From assembly GCF_040729435.1 (NCBI RefSeq), contig NZ_CP160398.1, positions 5,189,001-5,253,000 of the forward strand: DNA of 64,000 nt, read 5' to 3'. Positions within the stretch are counted from its first letter, which is position 1. Each line of letters starts with the position of its first letter. The notes beneath the pieces are model-generated. The model worked only from the letters and a program-made list of their open reading frames with translations. It did no database searches and was not told the DNA's origin. This document shows, piece after piece, positions 33,174 to 41,947 of the stretch. The DNA is from Pseudomonas sp. HOU2 (GTDB lineage Bacteria > Pseudomonadota > Gammaproteobacteria > Pseudomonadales > Pseudomonadaceae). Made by a program: the position numbers and the translations under genes.

Positions 33174-34115
33174 GGCCTTCGGTTGATATTCGCTTTGCCC
33201 CTTGAGCAGAGCGAATACCACCCGCGCAAGCTTTCGAGCCAGTATCACCAGTGCCTGTGTCGTGCTGAAGCCTCGGGCTCTTTGCTCCTCGTAGAAGCCT
33301 TTCCAGGCTGGCGTACGACTGGCCGACATGGCTGCGTTATGCAGCAGTCGACGAGCTTCCGGATCTCCACGCTTGGTCAGGCTTCGGCGACCATCCTTCT
33401 GCCCCGACTGTGACACTCGTAAATCCATCCCCAAAAACGCGATGAATGCATCTGCATTCCTGAAATCACCCCGTTGAAACGCAACAATCAAACGGGCTCC
33501 AGTCAAAAAACCAACGCCTTCGACTTTCGTGCATCGCTTCAGTTGGGCAAGCAAACCGGCTTCTTTCAACTGCTCGTTGATCATCTTCTCGACCAATGTC
33601 TCAAGCCTCTGCATTGAAGCCACTTGCTCGGCAAACGCGCTTTTAAGCAGCGGCTCATTTTTCCAACTTTGCACCAAGCCAACGCGCGCCTGAACCAGCG
33701 CTGCGCGACGACGAAAAAGGCTCAAGAGTCGGCGATACAGCGGCGATGGCGGAATCCAGGGATGCAGTTCTTCGTATTCATTTTTCAGATAACGGGCAAG
33801 CAGTTTGGCGTCCAGCGCGTCGGTTTTAGCGCGAACATTCACTCCTTTGCGGTAATGACTCAGCTCGTAGCCACCGACCATGTAAATCGTGCACCCGGCT
33901 TCATGGGCCAGATCGGCGAACGCCAAGTGATAGATATTGGTCGATTCAATGGCCAGATCAACCGGTGCAGGCAAGGCTTTCAGCCATTTCTCGATCGCTG
34001 CCTTGTCATTGGAAATAGTCTCGAGCAGATCCAGCTCGGCCTGATAGATGACCAGCTCATTCTTGGCGACATCCACGCCCACGATTGGCTTGGAAACAGA
34101 AACCGACATTGCCAT
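33168..34115 (-). CDS. IS110-family transposase (DEDD recombinase)
   Basis: 315 aa. The N-terminal RuvC-like DEDD domain opens VGVDVAKNELVIYQ and has IESTNIYHLAFADL and VRAKTDALDAKLLARYL. The C-terminal Transposase_20 domain has VGFLTGARLIVAF and AMSASRTPAWKGFYEEQRARG, where the nucleophilic Ser of this family lies. It looks complete. GGGGGGTG precedes ATG 34115. The 204-nt region upstream inside the element encodes the predicted bridge RNA. Confidence 0.93.
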   Translation of the reverse strand: MAMSVSVSKPIVGVDVAKNELVIYQAELDLLETISNDKAAIEKWLKALPAPVDLAIESTNIYHLAFADLAHEAGCTIYMVGGYELSHYRKGVNVRAKTDALDAKLLARYLKNEYEELHPWIPPSPLYRRLLSLFRRRAALVQARVGLVQSWKNEPLLKSAFAEQVASMQRLETLVEKMINEQLKEAGLLAQLKRCTKVEGVGFLTGARLIVAFQRGDFRNADAFIAFLGMDLRVSQSGQKDGRRSLTKRGDPEARRLLHNAAMSASRTPAWKGFYEEQRARGFSTTQALVILARKLARVVFALLKGQSEYQPKAG

Positions 34116-34144
34116 TGAACACCCCCCGAGATATGGTTTTGAAC

Positions 34145-34308
34145 ACTTGAAGGGATCACCCAGGGGCGCAGGCTTGTTCCTATCGTCGGTCTAGCCAGAT
34201 GCATTCTTTATCGGCGCTTGGGTGAAAGGAGGAGGGGCGAAATCTCCCACGGATCTGTACTGCGTCAACAGTCAGAATCTGGCTTTGTCCCTCCTCCTCC
34301 CTTCAAGT
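34145..34308 (-). ncRNA. predicted IS110 bridge RNA (target and donor loops)
   Basis: ACTTGAAGGGA (34145-34155) pairs with 34298-34308 and encloses two stem-loops. The 5' loop (34228-34297, stem GGAGGAGGG/CCCTCCTCC) has a guide reading AAGCCAG (34279-34285 complement), equal to the REP left half next to the core CT, and a guide GTGGGAG (34244-34250 complement), complementary to CT plus CCCAC of the right half. The 3' loop (34156-34225, stem TCACCCA/TGGGTGA) has AGAAT (34203-34207), equal to the element right end, and ACAAG (34173-34177), complementary to CTTGT of the left end. This is the target/donor guide layout described for IS621. Confidence 0.82.
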
Positions 34309-34321
34309 CTCAGCATACAAG

Positions 34322-34558
34322 CTGGCTTGCCAGCGATGGTGGCCTGACAGCCGACCAATCTCTCACTGCCTGCACCCAATCTCTCTGTGGGAGCTGGCCT
34401 GCCAGTGATGGTGACCTCCCAGCCGACCAATCTCCAACTGCCTGCACTCAATCCAACTGTGGGAGCTGGCTTGCCAGCGATGGCGCCCTGACAGCCGACC
34501 AATCTCTAACAGGCTGCACACGGTCAAATGTGGGAGCGAGCCTGCTCGCGAAGGCGCC
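34322..34558. repeat. REP tandem array, right part
   Basis: It begins with the remaining 64 bp of the interrupted unit and continues with TGTGGGAG at 34386, 34458 and 34529 (steps 72 and 71). Units alternate between type A (CTGGCTTGCCAG) and type B (CGAGCCTGCTCG) palindromes with the common tail GCCGACCAATCTCYAAC. Confidence 0.88.
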
Positions 34559-34576
34559 CACACTGTCACTTCATCT

Positions 34577-35911
34577 CTACTTGCCCGCCCCGGCATTGGC
34601 ATACAAATAATCCGTCGCCAGCGACGCCATCGTCCTCACCCCAACCACCAGCGCCGACTCGTCCACAAAGAACCCCGGATTGTGATTCGGCGCCGCCTTG
34701 CTCATGTCCTGATCCCGTGGCGTCACCCCGAGGAACACAAACAGCCCCGGCACTTCCTTGGCAAAGAACGAGAAGTCTTCCGCGCCGCCCACCAGCGGTG
34801 CATTGACCACGTCATCCTTGGCTGCCCACTTCAACGTCGGCAGCATTTTTTCCGTCAGTGTCGGGTTGTTGATCGTAGGGTCGTATTTTTCGATGATGGT
34901 CACGTCGGCTTTCGCGCCGCCGCTTTCGGCGATTTTTTCGATGGTCTGGCGCACGTCGGCGTGGAGTTTCTGACGGATGCCGTAGTCGTAGGAGCGGATG
35001 GTGCCGCTCATGTCCACGGATTCGGGAATGATGTTGTAGCGAGTGCCGCCGTTGATGGTGCCGATGCTGACCACCGACGGATAGGATGAGATGTCGGTGC
35101 GGCGGCTGACCACGGTTTGCAGGCCGACGATGGTTTGTGCGCCGACGGTGATCGGGTCGATGCCGTCCCAGGGGCGGCCGGCGTGGGTTTGTTTGCCGAG
35201 GATTTTGATGCGCAGGTCGTCGGAGCTGGCCAGGGTGGCGCCTGGACGGTAGGCGATCTGGCCGGCGGGGACGCCGGCCCAGACGTGGAGGCCGAAGACG
35301 GCGTCGGGTTTGGGTGATTTCATCACGCCTTCTTCGACCATCATTTTCGCGCCCCAGGTGTTTTTGCCGTCGGGGATGAAGTCGCTCGGGCCTTCTTCGG
35401 CGGGCTGGAAGTAGAACACCACGGTGCCCGGCAGAGTGTCGCGCAAGCCTGTGAGAATTTTCGCCGTACTCAGCAGGATCGCGGTGTGGGCGTCGTGGCC
35501 GCAGGCGTGCATCACGTCGACTTCTTTGCCCAGATAGGTGCCTTTGGCTTTCGAGGCGAAGGGCAGGTCGGCGACTTCCTTGACCGGCAATGCGTCCATG
35601 TCGGCGCGCAGAGCCACGGTCGGGCCGGGCAGGGCGCCCTTGAGGATGGCGACCACGCCGGTGCGGGCGACGTTGGTTTTGACTTCCAGGCCCATCGCCT
35701 TCAGTTGTCTGGCGACCAGTTCCGCGGTGCGTGTCTCGGTGTTGCCCAGTTCCGGATGCGCGTGGATGTCGCGGCGGGTTTCCAGCAGTTGCGGTTCAAG
35801 TGCCTTGGCCTGCGTGGCGATCTGTTCGCGGGTGCTGTCCAGGGTGGCGGCGCTGGCGGTGCCGGCCAGCAGGGTGAGCAGAACGGTCTGGGCGATACGT
35901 GTCAGCTGCAT
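34577..35911 (-). CDS. exported M20 family amidohydrolase/peptidase
   Basis: 444 aa with signal peptide (LLTLLAGTASAA). M20D metal ligands are seen in HACGHDAHTAILL, PAEEGPSDF and VGGAEDFSFFAKEVPG, and the dimerisation domain in THAGRPWDGIDP. The family includes hippurate hydrolases, IAA-amino acid hydrolases and N-acyl-amino acid deacylases. Export to the periplasm is unusual for the best-known members but common in pseudomonads. It is a single gene between the REP array and the MscS gene; substrate unknown. Confidence 0.87.
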   Translation of the reverse strand: MQLTRIAQTVLLTLLAGTASAATLDSTREQIATQAKALEPQLLETRRDIHAHPELGNTETRTAELVARQLKAMGLEVKTNVARTGVVAILKGALPGPTVALRADMDALPVKEVADLPFASKAKGTYLGKEVDVMHACGHDAHTAILLSTAKILTGLRDTLPGTVVFYFQPAEEGPSDFIPDGKNTWGAKMMVEEGVMKSPKPDAVFGLHVWAGVPAGQIAYRPGATLASSDDLRIKILGKQTHAGRPWDGIDPITVGAQTIVGLQTVVSRRTDISSYPSVVSIGTINGGTRYNIIPESVDMSGTIRSYDYGIRQKLHADVRQTIEKIAESGGAKADVTIIEKYDPTINNPTLTEKMLPTLKWAAKDDVVNAPLVGGAEDFSFFAKEVPGLFVFLGVTPRDQDMSKAAPNHNPGFFVDESALVVGVRTMASLATDYLYANAGAGK

Positions 35912-35977
35912 CGGGTTTCTCCATGGTTATTGTTTTTCTGGCTTCCCTGCCTGTGACCCGAGTGTCTGCGCGAAGTG

Positions 35978-38131
35978 CTATTCCTTCGGCTGGCCACCGC
36001 CGGCAGTGATGACCTGCACGCTCATGCGCGGCGTCGCCAGATCGAGTCCGGCTTCGTCCAGATGGCGCTTGAGCGACAGGTTGAACGCTCGGGAAACTTC
36101 CCATTGTTTGATCGGTGCAGTCTTGAAGCGGGCGCGCAGGATCGCGCTGCCGGATTCGAAACTTTCCACGCCCTGAATCTCCAGCGGCGACCAGATGTTG
36201 CGCCGCTGCAGCGGGTCGGTGCGCATTTTCTGGCCGACTTCGCGCATCAGTTTGATCGCGTCGTCGATTTCCATGTTGTACGGCACCGCCACCCGGAAGA
36301 TCGCGTAGCCGAACTCGCGGGAGTAGTTCTTGATGCTTTTGATTTCGCTGAACGGGATGGTGTGGACGATGCCGTCGATGTCGCGCAGGCGCACGGTGCG
36401 GATGGTCAGGCCTTCGACGGTGCCGAGGTGGCCGCCGACATCCACGTAATCGTCGATCGCCAGCGAGTCTTCGATGATGATGAACAGACCGGTGATCAGG
36501 TCCGCCACCAGCGACTGCGCACCGAAACCGATGGCCAGACCGATGACACCGGCACCGGCCAGCAGTGGCGTGACGTTCATGCCCATGTTCGCCAGGGCGA
36601 CGATCAGCGCGATGATGAAGATCGCCACGAACAGCACGTTGCGGATCAGCGGCATCATCGTCTGCGCGCGGGCATTCGCCAGGCCTTTGCGCGAGCGGGT
36701 GAGGGCGTGGTGCACGGCGGTGTCGGCGAGGATCCAGATCAGCCAGGAGAAAATCAGCGTACCGATCAGGCTGAACAGTTTGACGCTGACATCGTGCCCT
36801 TCGCCCTCGGCAAACCCGATCAGCGACTTGCCCCATACGCGCAGGCCGAGCTCGATGAAGGTCAGCCACACCAGCAGGTGGGCGAGGGTGTAGAAGAAGC
36901 TTTTCAGGCGTTCCGAATACAGCGCATGACGCTTCGGCCCGCGCTGCGGTTTGAGCGAGTGACGGCGCACGAGGCCGTTGATCACCATGCACATCACCAG
37001 CAGCACCGTGCAGATCAGCGACTGACGCAGGGCGGTGCTGGTGTCGCCGGCGGAGACGAAGGTGGCGAACAGCGAGATGCCGACCAGCACCAGCGCCGGC
37101 ACGTACCAGAAGGTGCCGAGGATATCGATGGTGTCGCTGAGGGCGCGGCGGGTCAGGCGGCGGGACAATGGCTGGTTGCGGATCAGGTGCGCGATCGGCC
37201 GGCGGAAACGCAGGATGAACAGCCCGGTGAACAGCGCCGCGAGCACGTTGGTGATGGTCGCGGTGGTGTGCGCCAGGTGCACGCCGAGGCCTTCGACCAG
37301 GCGCGGGTCACTCAGCGCTTCACCGAACGCGGCGAAGCTGCCGATCAGCCACAACGGACGGAACGCCTGATGCCGCAGGATGTACAGCGCCCGATGCCGG
37401 TGCGGACCGTCGAGCAGCGAGAAGGCGATCACGCAGATCGCCGAGAAACAGGTGCCGACCACCAGCGCATAAGCCAGCACCATCGCCAGGCTTTTACCCA
37501 GCGACGATGGCAGCGCGTAGCTCATGTACACGGTGATGACCAACGCAATCAGCCACGGCCCGAGCTTGCGCAGGGCGAAGCGCAGCATGTCGAGGGCCTT
37601 GGGGTGTTGCGGCAGTTCTTCGGTCAGGCCGAAACGCATGCGCACTCGGTGGCCGAGCCAGATCAGCGCGGCGGCGAGCAGGCTCCAGACCATCAGGATC
37701 ACCGCGAAGCCGAAGATGATCGGCAGCCATTCGCTGGCCGGCAACATCAGGTTATCGAGTTCGTCCCTGGCCAGATCGAACTCGTCGGACCAGCGGGTCA
37801 GCGGGCTGTCGTCACCGGAGAACTGCTTCTCGAAACTGGCCAGGGTGCCGCCGATCAGGCCCAGCACGCCTTCTTCCGGTGAGGCCTGGGCTTTCTTGGT
37901 GGCGTCGCGCAGCTTTTTCAGGTCGCTCAGCAACTGTGCGCGTTGCTTGTCGTTTTCCAGCGACTTGATGACTTCATCCAGCGACTGGCCCAGCGGCTCC
38001 TGCGCCTCCGGCTGCGTCTTGGTGGAGTTGAGCAGCCCCGGCAAGCCGACCGCATGGGCAGGGGCCAGCGGCAGCAGCGTCATCAGGCAGACAAGGAACA
38101 GGCAGGGCAGTGCAAACAGACGAGCGAACAC
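35978..38131 (-). CDS. large MscS-family mechanosensitive channel
   Basis: About 717 aa. GTG 38131 starts the signal-like segment LFALPCLFLVCLMTLLPLAPAHA; the longer reading frame to 38275 lacks a fitting start. A periplasmic helical region, about eight to ten membrane helices and the MscS channel domain follow, with pore helix LLAGAGVIGLAIGFGAQSLVADL and the beta domain DDYVDVGGHLGTVEGLTIR. It resembles MscK/YbiO-type channels that release solutes on hypo-osmotic shock. Confidence 0.87.
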   Translation of the reverse strand: MFARLFALPCLFLVCLMTLLPLAPAHAVGLPGLLNSTKTQPEAQEPLGQSLDEVIKSLENDKQRAQLLSDLKKLRDATKKAQASPEEGVLGLIGGTLASFEKQFSGDDSPLTRWSDEFDLARDELDNLMLPASEWLPIIFGFAVILMVWSLLAAALIWLGHRVRMRFGLTEELPQHPKALDMLRFALRKLGPWLIALVITVYMSYALPSSLGKSLAMVLAYALVVGTCFSAICVIAFSLLDGPHRHRALYILRHQAFRPLWLIGSFAAFGEALSDPRLVEGLGVHLAHTTATITNVLAALFTGLFILRFRRPIAHLIRNQPLSRRLTRRALSDTIDILGTFWYVPALVLVGISLFATFVSAGDTSTALRQSLICTVLLVMCMVINGLVRRHSLKPQRGPKRHALYSERLKSFFYTLAHLLVWLTFIELGLRVWGKSLIGFAEGEGHDVSVKLFSLIGTLIFSWLIWILADTAVHHALTRSRKGLANARAQTMMPLIRNVLFVAIFIIALIVALANMGMNVTPLLAGAGVIGLAIGFGAQSLVADLITGLFIIIEDSLAIDDYVDVGGHLGTVEGLTIRTVRLRDIDGIVHTIPFSEIKSIKNYSREFGYAIFRVAVPYNMEIDDAIKLMREVGQKMRTDPLQRRNIWSPLEIQGVESFESGSAILRARFKTAPIKQWEVSRAFNLSLKRHLDEAGLDLATPRMSVQVITAGGGQPKE

Positions 38132-38208
38132 TAGGCGGTCAACCTCGCAAAGGGGCGAATTGAGCGAGTGTACGAGGCAGCCGGAATCAATGCGAGCCGG
38201 GCGCCGAT

Positions 38209-38385
38209 TTATTCGTTGAGTTTGGCGAGGATCTTGTAGACCACGGTCGCCAGGATCATCAGCATGCCGATCCACATGGCGAAGACACCGGCGTTCTTGT
38301 CGCGGAAGTTGAAGCCGATGGCGAGCAGGATCATCCCGGACAGGATCGGGACGAGCATGGCGTGGAAGGAGGACATCGAAATCAT
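38209..38385 (-). CDS. small membrane protein, 58 aa
   Basis: A short ORF from ATG 38385 to TAA 38209. It encodes two hydrophobic segments (AMLVPILSGMILLAIGF and AMWIGMLMILATVVY) joined by a charged loop FRDKNAG. The codon choice is typical of the genome and it sits tightly before the MscS gene on the same strand. Function unknown. It is in the class of small inner-membrane proteins often missed by gene finders. Confidence 0.72.
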   Translation of the reverse strand: MISMSSFHAMLVPILSGMILLAIGFNFRDKNAGVFAMWIGMLMILATVVYKILAKLNE

Positions 38386-38434
38386 GGAGACTGCCTTGTC
38401 ATAGGGGATGATTTAAGTCTAGGTCGCTTTCGAC

Positions 38435-38522
38435 CTGTAGGAGCTGCCGAAGGCTGCGATCTTTGCTTTTGATCTACCAAAACACAAGATCAAAAGATCG
38501 CAGCCTGCGGCAGCTCCTACAG
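38435..38522. repeat. inverted pair (type C)
   Basis: CTGTAGGAGCTGCCGAAGGC and a near-inverse copy are joined by a short AT-rich loop. It lies between the small membrane protein gene and apeB. Confidence 0.85.
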
Positions 38523-38535
38523 GGGGGCGATCAGC

Positions 38536-39825
38536 TTACGGTAGTTCGCGGCTGGCGTAGAACGCGCTCAGCACTTTGACCAGGTGCGCCAGGTCGTGGC
38601 TGCCGCACAGTTCGCGGATCGAGTGCATGGCGAAGGTCGGCAGGCCGATGTCGACGGTGCGCACGCCCAGGTGGCTGGCGGTGATCGGGCCGATGGTCGA
38701 GCCGCAGCCCATGTCGCTGCGCACCACGAAGCTCTGCACCGGTACTTCTTCGGCCATGCACAGGTGGCGGAAGAACCCGGCGGTTTCGCTGTTGGTGGCG
38801 TAGCGCTGGTTGCTGTTGACCTTGATCACCGGGCCGGCATTGAGTTTCGGGCCGTGGTTGGCGTCGTGCTTCTCGGCGTAGTTCGGGTGCACGCCATGGG
38901 CGTTGTCAGCCGAGACCAGCAGCGATTTCTGGATGGTGCGGACGAACTCGTCACCTTCCGGCAGCAGACGGCGCAGGGTCTGTTCGAGCATCGGGCCATC
39001 GGCACCGCAGGCCGAGCAGGAGCCGACTTCTTCGTGATCGTTGCACACCAGCACGCAGGTTTCTTCGCTGTCGGCAGTGAGCAGAGCTTGCAGGCCGGCG
39101 TAGCAGGACAACAGGTTGTCGAGGCGCGCGCCGGCAATGAAGTCGCCATGCAGGCCGATGATTGCCGCGCTTTGGGTGTCGTAGAAACTCAGCTCGTAAT
39201 CCAGCACCACGTCGGCGTTCAGACCATGTTCGCGAGCCAGCTGATCAGTCAGTACCGCGCGGAAGTCGACGCGCTCGTCACCGGCGAACTGCGCGAGGAT
39301 CGGCGGCAGCTCGGTCTGCGCGTTGATCGCCCAGCCCTGATTGGCTTCACGATTGAGGTGAATGGCCAGATTGGGAATGATTGCAATCGGTGCCTTGAAG
39401 TCGATCAGCTGGCTTTCGACCTTGCCGTCGCGGCGGAAGGTGACGCGCCCGGCCAGCGACAGGTCGCGGTCGAACCACGGTGCCAGCAGCGCGCCGCCGT
39501 AGACTTCAACGCCCAGTTGCCAGAAGCCCTGACGTTGCAGTTCCGGTTGCGGCTTGACCCGCAGGCACGGGCTGTCGGTATGGGCGCCGACCAGACGGAT
39601 GCCGTCGTGCAGCGGCGAGTTGCGGCCCATTTTGATCGCGACGATCGAGGAGTCGTTACGGGTGACGTAGTAACGGCCGTTGGCCTCGGTGGTCCACGGC
39701 TCGCGCTCGTCGAGGCGCACGTAACCGGCGGCCTCCAGACGCTGAACAAGGCTGGCGGTGGCGTGGAACGGGGTAGGGGAGGCCTTGAGGAAGTCGATCA
39801 GGCCTTGGTTCAACTCTTCGCGCAT
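38536..39825 (-). CDS. apeB: M18 family aminopeptidase
   Basis: 429 aa, the usual length. Metal-site motifs [32 protein letters not shown] and the C-terminal CGSHDL are present. M18 enzymes are large tetrahedral complexes that remove N-terminal acidic or neutral residues in the cytoplasm. Conserved beside the RluA/min genes, as in P. aeruginosa (PA3247). Confidence 0.95.
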   Translation of the reverse strand: MREELNQGLIDFLKASPTPFHATASLVQRLEAAGYVRLDEREPWTTEANGRYYVTRNDSSIVAIKMGRNSPLHDGIRLVGAHTDSPCLRVKPQPELQRQGFWQLGVEVYGGALLAPWFDRDLSLAGRVTFRRDGKVESQLIDFKAPIAIIPNLAIHLNREANQGWAINAQTELPPILAQFAGDERVDFRAVLTDQLAREHGLNADVVLDYELSFYDTQSAAIIGLHGDFIAGARLDNLLSCYAGLQALLTADSEETCVLVCNDHEEVGSCSACGADGPMLEQTLRRLLPEGDEFVRTIQKSLLVSADNAHGVHPNYAEKHDANHGPKLNAGPVIKVNSNQRYATNSETAGFFRHLCMAEEVPVQSFVVRSDMGCGSTIGPITASHLGVRTVDIGLPTFAMHSIRELCGSHDLAHLVKVLSAFYASRELP

Positions 39826-39893
39826 AAGAAGCTCCAGACAGCAATGGGCGGGAGTTTAACGCATCGGCCAGCGAATTGAATCCGGAGCGGATT

Positions 39894-39982
39894 CCTGTAG
39901 GCGCTGCGGCACGCTGCGATCTTTTGATTTTGATTTCAACGAACAGAATCAAAAGATCGCAGCGTGCCGCAGCTCCTACAGG
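39894..39982. repeat. inverted pair (type C)
   Basis: CCTGTAGGCGCTGCGGCACG and its near-inverse face each other across an AT-rich loop between apeB and the glycosyltransferase-like gene. Confidence 0.85.
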
Positions 39983-39992
39983 ATGGTGGTGT

Positions 39993-41093
39993 TCAGCGGG
40001 CGGAGGCTACGCGTTTTTTCAGGTAGTTCATGATGACTTTTTCATCCTCCGGTTTATCCGGACGCGGCAGCTGTTGCGGCCAGGGCTTCTGGCTCAGCAG
40101 TTTTTTCTGCCGGCTTTCGTCCCAACGGAGTATTTCTCGCGAGGCGCATTCCCACCATTCGTGGCGGCAGGCGCTGTAGTACGGATCTTCCGGCGCCGCG
40201 CTGCCGTACAGCAGGTCGCGACCGACCTTGCGCAGCGTGCCGCTCTGGTGGCGCAGCTTCCATTTGATTTTCAATCGGCGCCAGGCCGACGGGAACGGTT
40301 TGACCCGTGGCACATCGCTGCACAGATCCACCAGGCGCTGGCTGAACTGCTCGCCGTGCTGGGAGAAGAAGTATGTCTGCATCGCGTGAAAGAAACGTTT
40401 TTCTGCGAAGTAGTGGTAGACGTGTTTGCGCGCCTCCACCACCTGGCGTTCGCGCATGGCGTACGACAGGGCGATCTGTTCGATGGTGTGGATTTCGAAG
40501 CCGCCGAGTGTCCATTCATCAATCAGGCGGATCGACCTTTCGAATAGCGCCGAGTCGCTGTCGGTCACACCGCACAAACCGCTGTTGTAGAGCTTGAAAC
40601 CGTTATCCGGTGTCACGCCGTGGCGGCGCAGGTCGCGACCGAGTTTTTGATAGTCGGGACGCTGGTGCACATCTTTCCAGTCGTACTCGAAGCGATCCAT
40701 CACCGAGCGGTTCGGCTCGATGAATTTGAACAGTTGACTGGGGTGGCGGGTGAACAGGGTGTCGGTGTCGACGAACAAGGTCTTTTCCGCCCACTGCATG
40801 CCTGCGGCAATGGCGCAGGCCTTGCGGCGGTGATGATAGCCGTGGGTGCCTTGCCAGCGGGTCAGGGTCGCGTCGTCCAGCAGCACCGTGTCGACCGGCC
40901 AGCCCGCATAGTCGTCGGGGCGATCGGTGAGAATGCGGATGGCCGGTCGCTCGCCGTTTTTGGCTTGGGACAGCGCGGTCAGGATGCTGAACTTGGCTTC
41001 GCGCCGGTACACATCCTGATTGCCGTAAATCAGGTAAAGCAGTTGATGACGAACTTTCGTGAGGGGGGTTACCAGGGAATCAATACAACTCAT
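39993..41093 (-). CDS. glycosyltransferase-like protein with DxD motif
   Basis: 366 aa, soluble, basic C-terminal half. LFVDTDTLFTRHPSQLF (about residue 105) is a DxD nucleotide-sugar motif in a GT-A type fold (GT8-like). The later half has a Trp/Tyr-rich region of unknown role. It lies between apeB and the RluA gene, an insertion relative to P. aeruginosa as I recall it, and may be a strain-group gene that modifies a surface glycan. Function is inferred only from the fold motif. Confidence 0.62.
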   Translation of the reverse strand: MSCIDSLVTPLTKVRHQLLYLIYGNQDVYRREAKFSILTALSQAKNGERPAIRILTDRPDDYAGWPVDTVLLDDATLTRWQGTHGYHHRRKACAIAAGMQWAEKTLFVDTDTLFTRHPSQLFKFIEPNRSVMDRFEYDWKDVHQRPDYQKLGRDLRRHGVTPDNGFKLYNSGLCGVTDSDSALFERSIRLIDEWTLGGFEIHTIEQIALSYAMRERQVVEARKHVYHYFAEKRFFHAMQTYFFSQHGEQFSQRLVDLCSDVPRVKPFPSAWRRLKIKWKLRHQSGTLRKVGRDLLYGSAAPEDPYYSACRHEWWECASREILRWDESRQKKLLSQKPWPQQLPRPDKPEDEKVIMNYLKKRVASAR

Positions 41094-41143
41094 CCGAAAA
41101 CAAAATCCTTGTACAAAAAAACGCGCTGCCGCTCAGGCAACGC

Positions 41144-41779
41144 TTAAAACGGTGCCGGGCATTCGAAGCGCAGACGCTCGCCGGTTTGCGGGTGGGTGAA
41201 GCTCAGCATGCTGGCGTGCAGGCACAGACGCGGCCACGCGGCCAGGGCCTGTTCGTGGGCGTAGAGCCCGTCGCCCAGCAGCGGGTGACCGATGGACAGC
41301 ATGTGCACTCGCAACTGGTGCGAGCGCCCGGTGATCGGCGTCAGCTCGACGCGGCACCAATCGCCGCAACGTTCCAGTACGCGCCAGAAGGTCAGCGCAT
41401 GCTTGCCGAATTCGTGGTCGACCACGTGTCTTGGTTTGGTCGGTGGATCGTAACGCAGGGGCAGGTCGATGCTGCCGCTGTCCAGTTCCGGCTGACCCCA
41501 GGCCAGGGCGGTGTAGGCCTTTTCGGTTTCACGGTCGTGAAACTGCCGCGACAGTTCGCGGTGGGTGTCGGCGTCGCGGGCCAGCAGAATGATGCCGGAG
41601 GTTTCCCAGTCCAGGCGATGGACGATGCGTGCTTCCGGGTAGCCGTTTTCCTGCAGGCGGGTGATCAGGCAGTCCTTGTTGTCGTCGGCGCGACCGGGCA
41701 CCGAGAGCAGCAAGGTCGGTTTGTCGACCACCAGTACGGCGGCGTCCTGATGAATGATGCGGATGTTGGACAACGGCAT
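41144..41779 (-). CDS. RluA-family pseudouridine synthase
   Basis: 211 aa, catalytic domain only, without S4 domain. The catalytic Asp is in RIVHRLDWETSGI (about residue 56), and TGRSHQLRVHM and GDGLYAHEQA follow. It isomerises uridine in rRNA or tRNA; the target position is not determinable from sequence. It corresponds in place to PA3246 next to minE. Confidence 0.9.
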   Translation of the reverse strand: MPLSNIRIIHQDAAVLVVDKPTLLLSVPGRADDNKDCLITRLQENGYPEARIVHRLDWETSGIILLARDADTHRELSRQFHDRETEKAYTALAWGQPELDSGSIDLPLRYDPPTKPRHVVDHEFGKHALTFWRVLERCGDWCRVELTPITGRSHQLRVHMLSIGHPLLGDGLYAHEQALAAWPRLCLHASMLSFTHPQTGERLRFECPAPF

Positions 41780-41829
41780 TAAAACAGCCTCGTAACAAAT
41801 GCCAACGGCGGCTCAGACTGCTGATAACC

Positions 41830-41902
41830 CTGTAGGAGCTGCCGAAGGCTGCGATCTTTTGATATTGAAGATCAAAAGATCGCAGCCTTCGGCAGCTCCT
41901 AC
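41830..41902. repeat. inverted pair (type C)
   Basis: CTGTAGGAGCTGCCGAAGGC and its exact inverse are separated by a short AT loop. It lies between the RluA gene and minE, whose transcripts run in the same direction. Confidence 0.87.
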
Positions 41903-41947
41903 ACGAGCATCAACAGCCCGAGCCGCCGTAGCGACTGCCGGATCGAC

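Larger units (their letters stand above)
33145..34321 (-). mobile_element. IS110-family insertion element in a REP unit
   Basis: The element is 1177 bp and holds a single transposase gene. Its limits are fixed by the host repeat: the left flank ends TGTGGGAG and the right flank resumes CTGGCTTGCCAGCGATGG. Removing the element restores both the REP unit and its 72-bp period (8 + 64). There are no terminal inverted repeats and no target duplication other than an AG dinucleotide (CT on the element strand) at each edge, as in IS110/IS621. The limits may shift by 2 bp within that dinucleotide. Confidence 0.88.

Noticed and set aside
32435..33229. Several ORFs of 60-180 codons in the block before the insertion element
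   Set aside because: They run through REP units and palindromes on both strands, with Arg/Ser/Pro-rich products and no start signals.
32932..34558. Regular repeat array resembling a CRISPR
   Set aside because: The repeats are palindromic REP units of variable type with conserved, not unique, spacers; no cas genes are near.
35975..37882. 635-codon open frame antisense to the MscS gene
   Set aside because: The composition is dominated by Gln, Arg, His and Asp, as expected for a shadow of a membrane protein gene; no motif.
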